From positions 1 to 47,021 of the forward strand of contig JBAYZQ010000001.1 in assembly GCA_041672385.1 (NCBI GenBank): a stretch of 47,021 bases of DNA, read 5' to 3'. The stretch comes from JBAYZQ01 sp041672385. Lineage in GTDB: Bacteria > Spirochaetota > Spirochaetia > Sphaerochaetales > Sphaerochaetaceae. This document shows positions 1 to 8,300 of this stretch, one piece after another (within the stretch, counting starts at the first letter, position 1; every line of letters starts with the position of its first letter). Made by a program: the position numbers and the translations under genes. The notes below the pieces were generated by a model. The model saw only the letters and a list, made by a program, of their open reading frames with translations, searched no databases and was not told the DNA's origin.

Positions 1-287
1 ATAGGATCATCAGCAAGTCCAGCGATACCTGCAATAACAGTTTCCTGTTCATCCATGAAGTTATCAGGATAAGTAACATGTTGTATCATTCCACCATCTT
101 GAACTGTTCCGTATTCTGCCATAAGAGCTTCAGCACCACGGAGATCATCTTCGCTCTGTGAAACTGTACCGGTTACAATACCGATATGAAAAGTTGCAGA
201 ATCAGCAGCTTTTTCAGCTTCCGCATTAGCAAAAAGACAACCTGCTGCAATAACTAACATTAACAGCAATATTGAAAATTTTTTCAT
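1..287 (-). CDS. DUF3798 family secreted protein, N-terminal part
   Basis: Only the first 95 codons lie in the window; the gene continues past base 1. The start is the ATG at 287-285, preceded by a strong GGAGG-type ribosome site at 295-300. The protein begins MKKFSILLLMLVIAAGC, a signal sequence that could be read by signal peptidase II at the cysteine (relaxed spirochaetal lipobox) or cut later after FANA. The mature part starts FHIGIVTGTVSQSEDDLRGA, which I recognise as the opening of the DUF3798 family of periplasmic substrate-binding-like proteins. The ligand is unknown. A good promoter lies directly upstream. Family assignment is from memory of the motif, not a search. Confidence 0.75.
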   Translation of the reverse strand, partial: MKKFSILLLMLVIAAGCLFANAEAEKAADSATFHIGIVTGTVSQSEDDLRGAEALMAEYGTVQDGGMIQHVTYPDNFMDEQETVIAGIAGLADDP

Positions 288-319
288 AATAATTCCTCCC
301 AGAATTTTAAGTTTATTTT

Positions 320-348
320 ATTCTAAATGTTAAATTGTGGTTTTGCAA
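320..348 (-). promoter_or_regulatory. Promoter of the DUF3798 gene
   Basis: Reading leftward, TTGCAA (348-343), a 17-base spacer and TAGAAT (325-320) form a near-consensus housekeeping promoter. The start codon lies about 33 bases further on, leaving a short leader that contains the ribosome site. Confidence 0.6.
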
Positions 349-589
349 GTGTATAAATAGAAAACATGCACAAAATGTATATATATACTAAATTTGTGTT
401 AATAAAATAACATAAATTTCACTATAATGAACAACATTTATAGCTATATCAACAACTTGTGTTTTGAATAAATATTAATATCATTAAGTGGTATTTAATA
501 TAATAAGTAGTATTAAGTAAAAAAATATGCAATTACAGTTCTTTTTCTTTAAGATTTTGTGTTAAAATAAACTCATAAAAGGAAAAAAT
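349..589. other. AT-rich divergent intergenic region with two direct repeats
   Basis: No gene is seen between the DUF3798 promoter and the GH1 start. The region is very AT-rich. It holds two direct repeats, AAGTGGTATT (486-495) and AAGTAGTATT (505-514), whose starts are 19 bases apart, close to two helical turns. A weak promoter for the GH1 gene may be TTGTGT (457-462), a 16-base spacer and TATCAT (479-484). A repressor or activator of the glycosidase could bind the repeats, but that is inference. Confidence 0.3.
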
Positions 590-1942
590 ATGGATAAGAA
601 TTTTTATTGGGGAGTAGCTACTTCATCCTATCAAATTGAAGGGAATTCGGGAAAGAAGGGAAAGGATATCTGGGATGAATTTTGTAATCAAGAAAATAAA
701 ATTATAGATAGTTCTTCTGGAAAAATAGCTTGTGATCATATAAATAGATATAAAGAAGATATAACTCTTATGAAAAAATTAGGAATCACCTCCTATCGTT
801 TTTCAATAAGCTGGTCTAGGATTTTTCCAAATGGTGAAAAAGAAATAAATGAGGAAGGAGTTCTTTTTTACCATAATCTTATTGATTGTTTAATAGAAAA
901 TAAAATTACTCCCTTTATTACTGTTTTTCACTGGGACTTGCCTTATGCTCTTCATCTTAAAGGGGGATGGTTAAACTCTGATTGTGTAAAATGGTTTTCT
1001 GATTATTGTGCGTTTGTTTCCAAAGAGTATTCAGACAAAGTTAAATATTTCATTACCATGAATGAACCTCAGTGTTTTGCCGTTTTAGGTTATCAAACGG
1101 GTGATTTTGCTCCAGGGTTAAAAGTTTCCCTTTCTGAACAATTTCAAATTATTCATAATATTTTATTAAGCCATGGAAGTGGAGTAAGAGCTTTAAGAGA
1201 AAATGCTAAGCAAGGGCTTTGTATAGGATATGCTCCTACAGCTGAGGTTGCTATTCCAGAAACTGATAGTAAGGAAGATATTGAAAGTGCACGAAAATGC
1301 TATTTTGATTGTCAGGAAGTTTCAAATCCAAAATTTCTATGGAATGTTTCAATTTTTAGTGATCCAATTTTTTTGGGAGACTATCCAGAAAAATACTACA
1401 TTAACTATAAGAATTATTTACCCAAAATAACAAAAGAAGCTTTAAATTTAATTTCTACACCAATTGATTTTTTGGGTCAGAATATTTATAACGGTTATCC
1501 AGTTTCAAGCGATGGAAAAGGTGGTTATAAATATGGTCAAAGAAAACAGGGTTATGACCATACTGATATGGGTTGGCCCATAACTCCTTCAAGTCTTTAT
1601 TGGGGGCCTAAATTTCTCTACGAGAGATATAAAAAACCAATTATTATTACTGAAAATGGGATGGCTAACGCTGATATTGTATCTCAAGATGGAAAAATAC
1701 ATGATTCTAATAGAATAGAATTTTTAAACCGTTACATTGGTGAGCTTTTAAGAGCAAAAAAAGACAATGTTGATATTAGAGGTTATTTTTTATGGTCCTT
1801 ATTAGATAATTTTGAATGGAATAGTGGGTATTCAAAAAGATTTGGTATAGTTCATGTAGATTATGAAAATCAAAAAAGAACGATTAAAGATAGTGGATAT
1901 TGGTATCAAGACTTCATAAAAAATAATTTAATAATCCATTGA
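590..1942 (+). CDS. GH1 beta-glucosidase / 6-phospho-beta-glucosidase
   Basis: A 450-residue protein of normal length for a single-domain glycoside hydrolase family 1 enzyme, cytoplasmic, with no signal peptide. The N-terminus FYWGVATSSYQIEG is the classical GH1 opening. TMNEPQ carries the acid/base glutamate (about E159), and ITENGM carries the nucleophile (about E355); the C-terminal DNFEWNSGYSKRFG motif is also present. It should hydrolyse beta-linked glucosides or galactosides with retention. I cannot tell whether the substrate is phosphorylated. No PTS or transporter gene is adjacent, so it stands alone. The start is the ATG after an AAGGAAAA site. It converges with the next gene with only 18 bases between stops and no clear terminator. 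Confidence 0.93.
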   Translation: MDKNFYWGVATSSYQIEGNSGKKGKDIWDEFCNQENKIIDSSSGKIACDHINRYKEDITLMKKLGITSYRFSISWSRIFPNGEKEINEEGVLFYHNLIDCLIENKITPFITVFHWDLPYALHLKGGWLNSDCVKWFSDYCAFVSKEYSDKVKYFITMNEPQCFAVLGYQTGDFAPGLKVSLSEQFQIIHNILLSHGSGVRALRENAKQGLCIGYAPTAEVAIPETDSKEDIESARKCYFDCQEVSNPKFLWNVSIFSDPIFLGDYPEKYYINYKNYLPKITKEALNLISTPIDFLGQNIYNGYPVSSDGKGGYKYGQRKQGYDHTDMGWPITPSSLYWGPKFLYERYKKPIIITENGMANADIVSQDGKIHDSNRIEFLNRYIGELLRAKKDNVDIRGYFLWSLLDNFEWNSGYSKRFGIVHVDYENQKRTIKDSGYWYQDFIKNNLIIH

Positions 1943-1960
1943 AGATAAAGATAAACTTAC

Positions 1961-2860
1961 TTAATTCAAATTGTAGTTCTTGCTTTCAATTAGTGTAATA
2001 TTGTTTTCACGATATTCATATCGAGAAAGCGTGAGTTCTTTTGTTATTCCATCAATTTCCCCAATACAAAAGGTTGGAACGCTTTCAAATTTACTTGTGC
2101 TACCACTGAAAGATTCAATATTTATTTGGTAGGTTCCGTTTTCAAAATAATAATCAGCATCCCCATTATGTTGGTGTCCACAAAAATAGATGCTAACATC
2201 GTTTTCTTTCATAAGGTGAAGGATATAAGCCTTTTCTTCTTGGCTAGCAAGTGCAAAATAGGTATAAACGTTTAGATTCCCATATAAAGGATAATGGGCT
2301 AAAAATATTTTTGGATAATCGCTTGTTGTAACTGCTTCTTTTAGTTTTTTAAGCTGAGTTTGTCCAAAACTTCTTTGTGCATTGTCTAGGCAATAAAATT
2401 CAACACCGGAAGCACTAATAGTATAATAAGGTGTTTTATTAGTTGTTTCCATCCAAGGTTTGCGCCATCGATTATTTCCTTTAATATCATGATTTCCAAC
2501 TATTTCAAAGATTTTATCTTCAGTTAAAGGATTCAATTCATTGCAAAATTCTTTATATGCAGAATATTCATTTTTCTCACCATTATCAGAAGTGTCTCCA
2601 AGGTTTAGAGCAAAGTCAAAATTAATATCATTATCATTAATCCAATTTTTGAAAACATCCATGTCCATATTATAAACTCTTGAATCATCATCTCTTCCTG
2701 TATGGAGATCAGAAAATAAAAGAAAAGTAGAATCTTGACCATCTTCTTTTATTTGAGTTGTATCTTCAAAATTGCTGTCTATCCAAGCAAGTCCTCCATC
2801 TAAAGTACAAGAGGTAATTAAGATAAATATTATTACTAATATAGATAGAAATTTTTTCAT
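1961..2860 (-). CDS. Lipoprotein metallophosphoesterase (calcineurin-like)
   Basis: A 299-residue calcineurin-type phosphoesterase anchored as a lipoprotein. The leader ends in a good lipobox, LITSC (cysteine 18). The metal-binding motifs occur in family order: SDLH (D51, H53), LGDTSD (G88-D89), GNHD (122-125), LAHYP and the C-terminal CGHQHNGD. It should hydrolyse phosphomonoesters or diesters at the cell surface or in the periplasm; the substrate is unknown. I chose the ATG at 2860 because GGAGA lies six bases upstream. A TTG twelve bases earlier would put four residues before the leader. The start overlaps the stop of the preceding gene as ATGA, so the two are translationally coupled. Confidence 0.85.
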   Translation of the reverse strand: MKKFLSILVIIFILITSCTLDGGLAWIDSNFEDTTQIKEDGQDSTFLLFSDLHTGRDDDSRVYNMDMDVFKNWINDNDINFDFALNLGDTSDNGEKNEYSAYKEFCNELNPLTEDKIFEIVGNHDIKGNNRWRKPWMETTNKTPYYTISASGVEFYCLDNAQRSFGQTQLKKLKEAVTTSDYPKIFLAHYPLYGNLNVYTYFALASQEEKAYILHLMKENDVSIYFCGHQHNGDADYYFENGTYQINIESFSGSTSKFESVPTFCIGEIDGITKELTLSRYEYRENNITLIESKNYNLN

Positions 2861-3495
2861 CCAATTCTCCAAAACATAAAAATTCCGTATTGATAGGCGC
2901 AGGTGAAAATGTTTTCTGTCAAAAAATCAGAAAATAGTAATTGGGATATTAATTTTAAATCTAAATCTTCTGTAAGTTTTATTTTCACATTTTCACCAAT
3001 AATTAACCCATGAGCTTGTCCGGAATACCAAAAATTGGTGTTAGTAGCTGCAAAAAGATTAATGCTAATTGGGTTCCAATTAAAACCAAGTGTTACGTTA
3101 TAAGAAGGCAAAATATTAAAAAGTTTCTTGGGTACTTCATCAATTGAAAGTAGTGAAAACTGTAAGCCTGCCTTAATGTCTAATGAAAAGAAATTTTTAT
3201 TTTGGGAGTAGGCTGCTGACATAACTAAATCATATTGGTTAAACAAATCTTTAGAATTTCTATAATGGGTGGTAAATTGAAGGAATGGAAGTTGATAGTT
3301 AGATGTTATGTCAAAGAAAGGAGAATTGAATTGCGTTATAATATCATAATTCTCTCCATTTATACTTGTTTCAATGGAGAGTTTGTTGTTGCTTAATTCT
3401 TCTTCATAAAAAGAAACCCCAGTTCCAATAGAAATTGCATACAAACATGAGGTCATTAATAAACATAGAAAAAATGAGAAAAGATTTTTTTTCAT
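2857..3495 (-). CDS. Secreted envelope protein, possibly an outer-membrane beta-barrel
   Basis: No family recognised. The 212-residue product has an N-terminal signal (MKKNLFSFFLCLLMTSC) containing a possible lipobox cysteine or a later cleavage after YAIS. The rest alternates short polar and hydrophobic/aromatic strands, with repeated patterns of the type x-F-x-L-x-I and many Asn, Tyr and Phe residues, as expected for a small beta-barrel or beta-sandwich envelope protein. It ends with an aromatic-rich segment (YGIFMFWRIG), weakly resembling a terminal barrel strand. It overlaps the phosphoesterase gene by four bases and follows the SPFH gene by six bases, so it is probably in one operon with both. 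The ribosome site is poor. Confidence 0.5.
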   Translation of the reverse strand: MKKNLFSFFLCLLMTSCLYAISIGTGVSFYEEELSNNKLSIETSINGENYDIITQFNSPFFDITSNYQLPFLQFTTHYRNSKDLFNQYDLVMSAAYSQNKNFFSLDIKAGLQFSLLSIDEVPKKLFNILPSYNVTLGFNWNPISINLFAATNTNFWYSGQAHGLIIGENVKIKLTEDLDLKLISQLLFSDFLTENIFTCAYQYGIFMFWRIG

Positions 3496-3501
3496 TTGAA
3501 A

Positions 3502-4458
3502 CTATTTAGTTTTCTTTGGTGGCATGGGGATTCCAGGATTTTCAAATAATTCTTTGATTCCGCCAAGAGAGCTTAAAACAGCACTTGATTCATATGGCAT
3601 GAATACCATCTTAGTGTCTTTTCCCTCAGCCATTTTTCCAAAAGTTTCAATATATTTGATAGCTATCAAATATTGAAGGTAATTTTCTTGAGTTCCTAGG
3701 GCAGTTTTAACTAAATCAATAGCTTTTGCTTCTCCTTCGGCTTTTAAAATTGTTGATTTTTTTGAGCCTTCAGCTTCATTTATCTTTGATTGTCTTACAC
3801 CTTCAGCTTCTAAAATGGCTGATTGTTTGTTTCCTTCAGATATAAGAATTGCAGCACGTTTTTCCCTTTCAGCGCTCATTTGTTTTTCCATCTGTCTTCT
3901 TGTTTCTTCTGGTGGAATAATATCCTGAAGTTCAACTCTGTTTACTTTAATTCCCCATTTATCGGTTGCTTCATCAAGAATTATTTGAAGTTTGTTATTA
4001 ATGGTATCTCGACTAGTTAGAGATTCATCAAGTTCAAGTTCACCGATTACGTTTCTAAGAGTTGTTTGAGTAAGTTTTTCAATTGCAATTGGATAATTCA
4101 CAATTTCGTATATTGATTTATTTGGTTCAATAACTTGAAAATAAATTACTGCATCAATTGCTAAGGTTACGTTATCTTTGGTAATTACGTTTTGTTTTGG
4201 GTAATCAAGAACTTGTTCTCTTAAATCTACAAATCTGGATTTTCCAAGAGCTAGGTTTCCATCTTTATTAACTACTTTCAATTCTGGAACAGATTTTGCT
4301 TTATCTAAGAACGGAATAAGATAATTAACTCCACTATAAAGAGTTTTGTGATATTTTCCTAACCGTTCAATAACCATTGATTTTGATTCAGGTATAATCT
4401 TTATTCCCATCAAAACTGTAATAACTACTAAAATAATTATGGCTATTAAATATTCCAT
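3502..4458 (-). CDS. SPFH/Band 7 (stomatin-like) membrane protein
   Basis: A 318-residue stomatin/paraslipin-type protein. It has one N-terminal membrane segment (residues about 2-18), then the Band 7 domain (from about VIERLGKYHKTLYSG to VELQDIIPP), then a charged Ala/Glu/Lys-rich coiled coil with repeated S-x-x-I-L-x-A-E-G units. Such proteins form membrane-associated oligomeric cages or microdomain scaffolds. The next gene encodes an NfeD protein, the standard SPFH partner, which supports the call. The start is the ATG after a strong GGGAGG site. Its exact role here cannot be read from sequence. Confidence 0.92.
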   Translation of the reverse strand: MEYLIAIIILVVITVLMGIKIIPESKSMVIERLGKYHKTLYSGVNYLIPFLDKAKSVPELKVVNKDGNLALGKSRFVDLREQVLDYPKQNVITKDNVTLAIDAVIYFQVIEPNKSIYEIVNYPIAIEKLTQTTLRNVIGELELDESLTSRDTINNKLQIILDEATDKWGIKVNRVELQDIIPPEETRRQMEKQMSAEREKRAAILISEGNKQSAILEAEGVRQSKINEAEGSKKSTILKAEGEAKAIDLVKTALGTQENYLQYLIAIKYIETFGKMAEGKDTKMVFMPYESSAVLSSLGGIKELFENPGIPMPPKKTK

Positions 4459-4488
4459 AAAATCCTCCCTAAGTTTTGTTCTAGATTC

Positions 4489-4905
4489 TTATTTCTTTAT
4501 AACAATAAGTTTGTTTCCATCAATTCTTTGGATAACAACTTCATTCCCTTTTTTTAGTTCTTCCTGCATGCATCTAGCTTGCCAAATAGATCCGTTTAAT
4601 TTTACGGTTCCTTTTAGGTGATCAATATCTTCGGCAGCTACAGCCACAGTTCCAATCATTGCAATGGCATTGAATTTTTCTTTTCCATCTTTTTTATAAA
4701 TAACAGGTTTAAGATAGATGAAGAATATTATGAATACAGCTACAAACAAAAGCAATTGAATAGTTAAGTTGTTCCACAAAAGGGACAATAAAAAGGATAC
4801 AAAAGCACCGGCTGAAAGCGAAAGGAAGAAAAAAGCTGGAGTAATCAATTCTATAAAAAAGAATACAATAGCAAGTACTAGCCAAATATATGATAATAAT
4901 TGCAT
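4489..4905 (-). CDS. NfeD family membrane protein
   Basis: A 138-residue short NfeD protein: two to three hydrophobic segments in the first 75 residues, then a soluble C-terminal OB-like domain containing IGTVAVAAEDI, GSIWQARC and VVIQRIDGNKLIV. Short NfeD proteins are membrane partners of SPFH proteins, and the next gene (30 bases downstream) is one. I use the ATG at 4905, five bases after AGGAG, rather than the GTG two codons earlier, which overlaps the ribosome site. The function of such pairs is thought to be membrane quality control, but that is family knowledge rather than evidence here. Confidence 0.88.
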   Translation of the reverse strand: MQLLSYIWLVLAIVFFFIELITPAFFFLSLSAGAFVSFLLSLLWNNLTIQLLLFVAVFIIFFIYLKPVIYKKDGKEKFNAIAMIGTVAVAAEDIDHLKGTVKLNGSIWQARCMQEELKKGNEVVIQRIDGNKLIVIKK

Positions 4906-4952
4906 AACCACTCCTTTATTTTATAATAATCTTTTTTTTATCTTACTTTCAA

Positions 4953-4981
4953 ATTATATCATCTAACGCAAGAAATTAAAA
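4953..4981 (-). promoter_or_regulatory. Candidate promoter of the NfeD/SPFH operon
   Basis: Leftward, a perfect TATAAT (4958-4953) sits 17 bases after a poor TTTTAA (4981-4976). The -10 box is convincing and the -35 box weak. It lies 48 bases before the NfeD start. Confidence 0.45.
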
Positions 4982-4999
4982 GAAGAATAAAATTTGTAT

Positions 5000-5794
5000 C
5001 TATAGGATTTCTTTACTTTCAATGTCCATGAAATAGTTGTAGGTATCAAGTTTTAATTGTCCACAGGCATCTTGGTCACAGGCAATTATTGCTTTTGGAT
5101 GAAGTTGCAAGGCACTGCATGTCCACATTTGACTTACTGCTCCCTCAACTACTGCTTGAAGGGCAGGAGCTTTTGCATGTCCATTAATTAAAACTATTAC
5201 TTGTTTTGAGTTCATTACTGTTTTAACTCCGACTGTTAAGGCTTTTGATGGCACTTGACTTACATCAAAGTCAAAAAATCTTGAGTTAACTATTTTAGTA
5301 TCGAGGGTAAGGCTCTTTACTCTTGTAAGACTTGAGAGTGAACTGAAAGGTTCATTAAATGCAATATGGCCATCTTGGCCAATTCCTCCTAAGAATAGGT
5401 CTATTCCTCCAAAAGAGGCTATTGCTTTTTCATAATCTTGGCATTCTCTTTCAAGGTTTTCTGCCATTCCGTTAAGAATGTGAACATTTTCTTGTTTTAT
5501 ATCAATGAAGTTAAAGAAGTTTTCCCACATGAAGGTCCAGTAGCTTTGTTTGTGAGTTTTTTCAAGTCCAACATATTCATCCATGTTAAACGTAACAACA
5601 TTTTCAAAGGAAACTTTTCCAGTTTTATTTAATTTGATTAAATTCTTATAGGTTCCAATTGGAGAAGAGCCTGTAGGAAGTCCAAGTACAAAGGGTTTAG
5701 CTTTTGTAGGTTTAAAATTATTAATGGTTTCAGCAATGTAATTTGCTGTCCATTTTGACATTTTTTCGTAATCTTTTTGAATAATAACTCTCAT
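5000..5794 (-). CDS. nagB: Glucosamine-6-phosphate deaminase
   Basis: A 264-residue protein, the normal length for NagB. It converts glucosamine 6-phosphate to fructose 6-phosphate and ammonia, feeding amino sugars into glycolysis. Visible motifs are LPTGSSP (phosphate loop), NMDEYVGL with the catalytic aspartate, and GGIGQDGHIAFNEP carrying the catalytic histidine and glutamate. It follows mnmA by 24 bases and is probably cotranscribed with it. The ATG has a GGAGGT site. No nagA or amino-sugar transporter is nearby. No terminator is evident downstream. Confidence 0.95.
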   Translation of the reverse strand: MRVIIQKDYEKMSKWTANYIAETINNFKPTKAKPFVLGLPTGSSPIGTYKNLIKLNKTGKVSFENVVTFNMDEYVGLEKTHKQSYWTFMWENFFNFIDIKQENVHILNGMAENLERECQDYEKAIASFGGIDLFLGGIGQDGHIAFNEPFSSLSSLTRVKSLTLDTKIVNSRFFDFDVSQVPSKALTVGVKTVMNSKQVIVLINGHAKAPALQAVVEGAVSQMWTCSALQLHPKAIIACDQDACGQLKLDTYNYFMDIESKEIL

Positions 5795-5818
5795 AATAAT
5801 ACCTCCGGTGATTGTAAA

Positions 5819-6889
5819 TTAATTAATTTCATTTATTATTCCACCACAAAGAATATAGCCTTCTTCGTCATAAACTACCAGTGATTGTCCTGTGGTTGGA
5901 GCTTTTTGTTTGATTTCAAATTCAAAAGATAGTCTTTCTCCATCAAAACTTAAAATCCCCGGTTTTTCACTTCCAGTTGATCTTATTTTTGCAAAGGCTT
6001 TTATTGGGCTATCAATTTTATCAATGCTTACCCAGTTGATTTGATTTGCAAATACTGTTTTATGATCTACTTCCTCTTTTGTTCCTACTACTACTTCGTT
6101 TGTTGCTACTCGAAGTTCTAGAACGTAGAGAGGCTCAGTATAAGCTATTTTAAGGCCACGCCTTTGTCCTATGGTGTAATTCCAAAAGCCATCATGATGG
6201 CCAAGAATTTTAGAATCCATGGTTATTATATTGCCTTCTTTTGGCTTTACATCAAGGAGTTCAACATAAGGCCCTGAGTAAAAGTCTTGACTTTCACTTT
6301 GGTCTTCTTTATGTAAATTTAAAGTTTTATCAATTTCTCTTACTTCTTGTTTTGTCATTTCACCTAAAGGGAAAATAGTTTTAGAAAGTTGTTCTTGAGT
6401 AAGTTGATATAAGAAGTAGCTTTGATCTTTCTTTTTATCAACTGCTTTTCTAAGGCAATATCTTTCATTTTTCTTTTCAATTCTGGCATAATGGCCGGTG
6501 GCGATTTTGTCAAATTCAAGGTTCATTTCTTTTGCTTTTTCAAGTAAAAGACTGAATTTTATTCGTTTGTTACAGAGTACACAAGGGTTTGGTGTTCTTC
6601 CTGAGAGGTATTCACTTTTAAAGTTTTTTAGGACAATTTTTTCAAAATCGTCTGATAAATCAATCATATGGGCGCTAATACTGAGTTTTTTGGATAATTC
6701 TTCTACTTCGTTTTTAAGCTTATTGGGATCAGCTTTAAAGCAGGCGTTGCGACCTTCTGTTCCTTCTTTTTCAGTTCCCCCTTTCCAAAGAAGCATGGTA
6801 GCTCCTTCTACTTCAAAGCCTTGCTTTTTTAAAAGCCAAGCACTGACACATGAGTCAATTCCTCCGCTCATTCCAAGTAATACTTTCAT
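5819..6889 (-). CDS. mnmA: tRNA-specific 2-thiouridylase MnmA
   Basis: A 356-residue protein matching MnmA, which uses ATP and a relayed persulfide sulfur to thiolate U34 of tRNA Lys, Glu and Gln. The N-type ATP pyrophosphatase loop GMSGGIDS is at residues 6-13. The first catalytic cysteine lies in NPCVLCN, ATGHYA binds tRNA/ATP, DQSYFLYQL follows, and the second cysteine lies in the C-terminal CGGIINE. The start has GGGAGA upstream. It carries its own promoter and leads a two-gene unit with nagB. It needs an upstream cysteine desulfurase, which is not adjacent. Confidence 0.95.
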   Translation of the reverse strand: MKVLLGMSGGIDSCVSAWLLKKQGFEVEGATMLLWKGGTEKEGTEGRNACFKADPNKLKNEVEELSKKLSISAHMIDLSDDFEKIVLKNFKSEYLSGRTPNPCVLCNKRIKFSLLLEKAKEMNLEFDKIATGHYARIEKKNERYCLRKAVDKKKDQSYFLYQLTQEQLSKTIFPLGEMTKQEVREIDKTLNLHKEDQSESQDFYSGPYVELLDVKPKEGNIITMDSKILGHHDGFWNYTIGQRRGLKIAYTEPLYVLELRVATNEVVVGTKEEVDHKTVFANQINWVSIDKIDSPIKAFAKIRSTGSEKPGILSFDGERLSFEFEIKQKAPTTGQSLVVYDEEGYILCGGIINEIN

Positions 6890-6919
6890 TCAATTCTCCC
6901 AAAAATAATATTGCAACTC

Positions 6920-6948
6920 ATAATAACAAATAATTTGATGGCAAACAA
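6920..6948 (-). promoter_or_regulatory. Promoter of mnmA-nagB
   Basis: Leftward, TTGTTT (6948-6943), a 17-base spacer and TATTAT (6925-6920). It lies 31 bases before the mnmA start, downstream of the terminator of the redox operon. Confidence 0.5.
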
Positions 6949-6993
6949 CAATAATCAAAGTTGTTTTTTAATTAACCTTCTTTTAATAATTTC

Positions 6994-7038
6994 AAAAAAA
7001 ACCCCTTATGCTGAATTTATTTGTCCAACATAGGGGGG
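6994..7038 (-). terminator. Terminator of the NuoEFG-like operon
   Basis: On the minus strand, a GC-containing hairpin pairs bases about 7027-7038 (ending in a run of G on the plus strand) with 7002-7013. The stem has one bulge and one mismatch. It is followed by eight consecutive T (7001-6994). It starts about 40 bases after the stop of the NuoG-like gene, so it should end the leftward operon. Confidence 0.75.
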
Positions 7039-7079
7039 TATACCTCATCTTTTCGTAAAAAGACAGTAGGGTAGTTTAT

Positions 7080-8300
7080 TTAAAAAGAATCGCAATATAT
7101 CTTGGTTTTCTTCCAATCTTTTCCCTCGAAATGGAGGTACTTCTCTGAAAGAGCGCCAGTAGGACAAACATTGACACAAGCCATACAGGAAACACAGGCA
7201 CTTTGGTCCATAAGCTGGTTCAAACCGGCAACAACAACCGTTTGTGAACCTCTATTAGCAAATCCGATGTTTTTCATTCCTGCAACTTCTTCACAGGCAC
7301 GTACACAGCGACCACAAAGAATACACTTATTAGGATCGTATGCTATGACCGGACTTGAATCATCGATAGGCATAGTTTCTGGATTCTCATCATACCTAGT
7401 GGCATCGACACCATATTTTCTTACCATAGCTTGTAATTCACAGCTAGTGAATATGTTTGCAACACCCTTTGAACAGGTAAGGCATGAATGATTATGGGAA
7501 GCCAAAACGAGTTCTAGAATTACCCGTCTACATTCAATTAACTCTTGGTCTTCGGTAATGATAACCATTTTATCTTCAACATGGGTACAACAGGAAGGGG
7601 TGAGGTCTCGTCTACCTTGAATTTTTACAAGACATAATCTGCAGACACCTGCTTCAGATAATTCTTCATGATAGCAAAGATGGGGAACTTCAATTCCGTT
7701 CTCTAGGCAAACCTGCAAAAGGTTCTGGCCTTTCTCTGCTACTACCTCTTGACCATCAATGGTAAGAGTTACATAGGTTTTATCAGGTGAAGCAGCCTCA
7801 TCTTCATCAAAGAATGATGGGAAAAATCCAAGTTTTTCGGCAATATCGGCCAAAGGATAACCCTCATCAGACTGGGGTAGAGAGGTGCTTTCAAATGGAT
7901 GAGTCAAAACAACCCCATTATCCATGGTGAAATTACCAGTTCCAACTGTAGAGAGGACTGTTACTATATTTTTGTCATTAAAAACTTTTTTAACGCACTG
8001 TAACCCGTTTTCACAAATTAAAGGGATAATGACTGTTGCCCTATCATACATCTCCTTTTTCTTTGGGTCAGCTCGATGGTTTTCTACAAGGGTCAATGTA
8101 CAAGCAATGCTTATAAGGTCTTTTCCGATGACATTATATCCATCGGCCTTTAGCATTTGTGCCAAAGTTTCCATTGCCTGACTACCTCCGACTCCACACG
8201 AAACAACACAGGTGTTACAACTGATAATGGCGATTTTATCATCTTTATTCAATTGATTTTTTAAATCATTATAGCTCCTCGAGCGAAAAGAAATAATCAT
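7080..8300 (-). CDS. NuoG-like iron-sulfur protein with N-terminal MetV-like domain
   Basis: A 406-residue soluble electron-transfer protein built from two parts. Residues 1-165 copy the neighbouring MetV-like protein, with cysteines at the same places (C28, C31, C67). Residues about 175-406 match the N-terminal iron-sulfur part of NuoG/HydA: a plant-type [2Fe-2S] set (C209, C220, C223, C237), a His-Cys [4Fe-4S] set (H269 region, C273, C276, C287) and two CxxCxxCxxxC clusters (326-336 and 369-379). It stops there: no H-cluster and no molybdopterin domain, so it is neither a hydrogenase nor a formate dehydrogenase catalytic subunit. It should wire electrons between NuoF and the MetV-like centre. 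Its ATG overlaps the upstream stop as TAATG. Confidence 0.85.
   Translation of the reverse strand: MIISFRSRSYNDLKNQLNKDDKIAIISCNTCVVSCGVGGSQAMETLAQMLKADGYNVIGKDLISIACTLTLVENHRADPKKKEMYDRATVIIPLICENGLQCVKKVFNDKNIVTVLSTVGTGNFTMDNGVVLTHPFESTSLPQSDEGYPLADIAEKLGFFPSFFDEDEAASPDKTYVTLTIDGQEVVAEKGQNLLQVCLENGIEVPHLCYHEELSEAGVCRLCLVKIQGRRDLTPSCCTHVEDKMVIITEDQELIECRRVILELVLASHNHSCLTCSKGVANIFTSCELQAMVRKYGVDATRYDENPETMPIDDSSPVIAYDPNKCILCGRCVRACEEVAGMKNIGFANRGSQTVVVAGLNQLMDQSACVSCMACVNVCPTGALSEKYLHFEGKDWKKTKIYCDSF

Noticed and set aside
5819..6889. MnmA as a component of the DNA sulfur pathway
   Set aside because: It shares sulfur chemistry, but its motifs are those of the tRNA enzyme, it is 15 kb away with nagB, and the operon has its own desulfurase.
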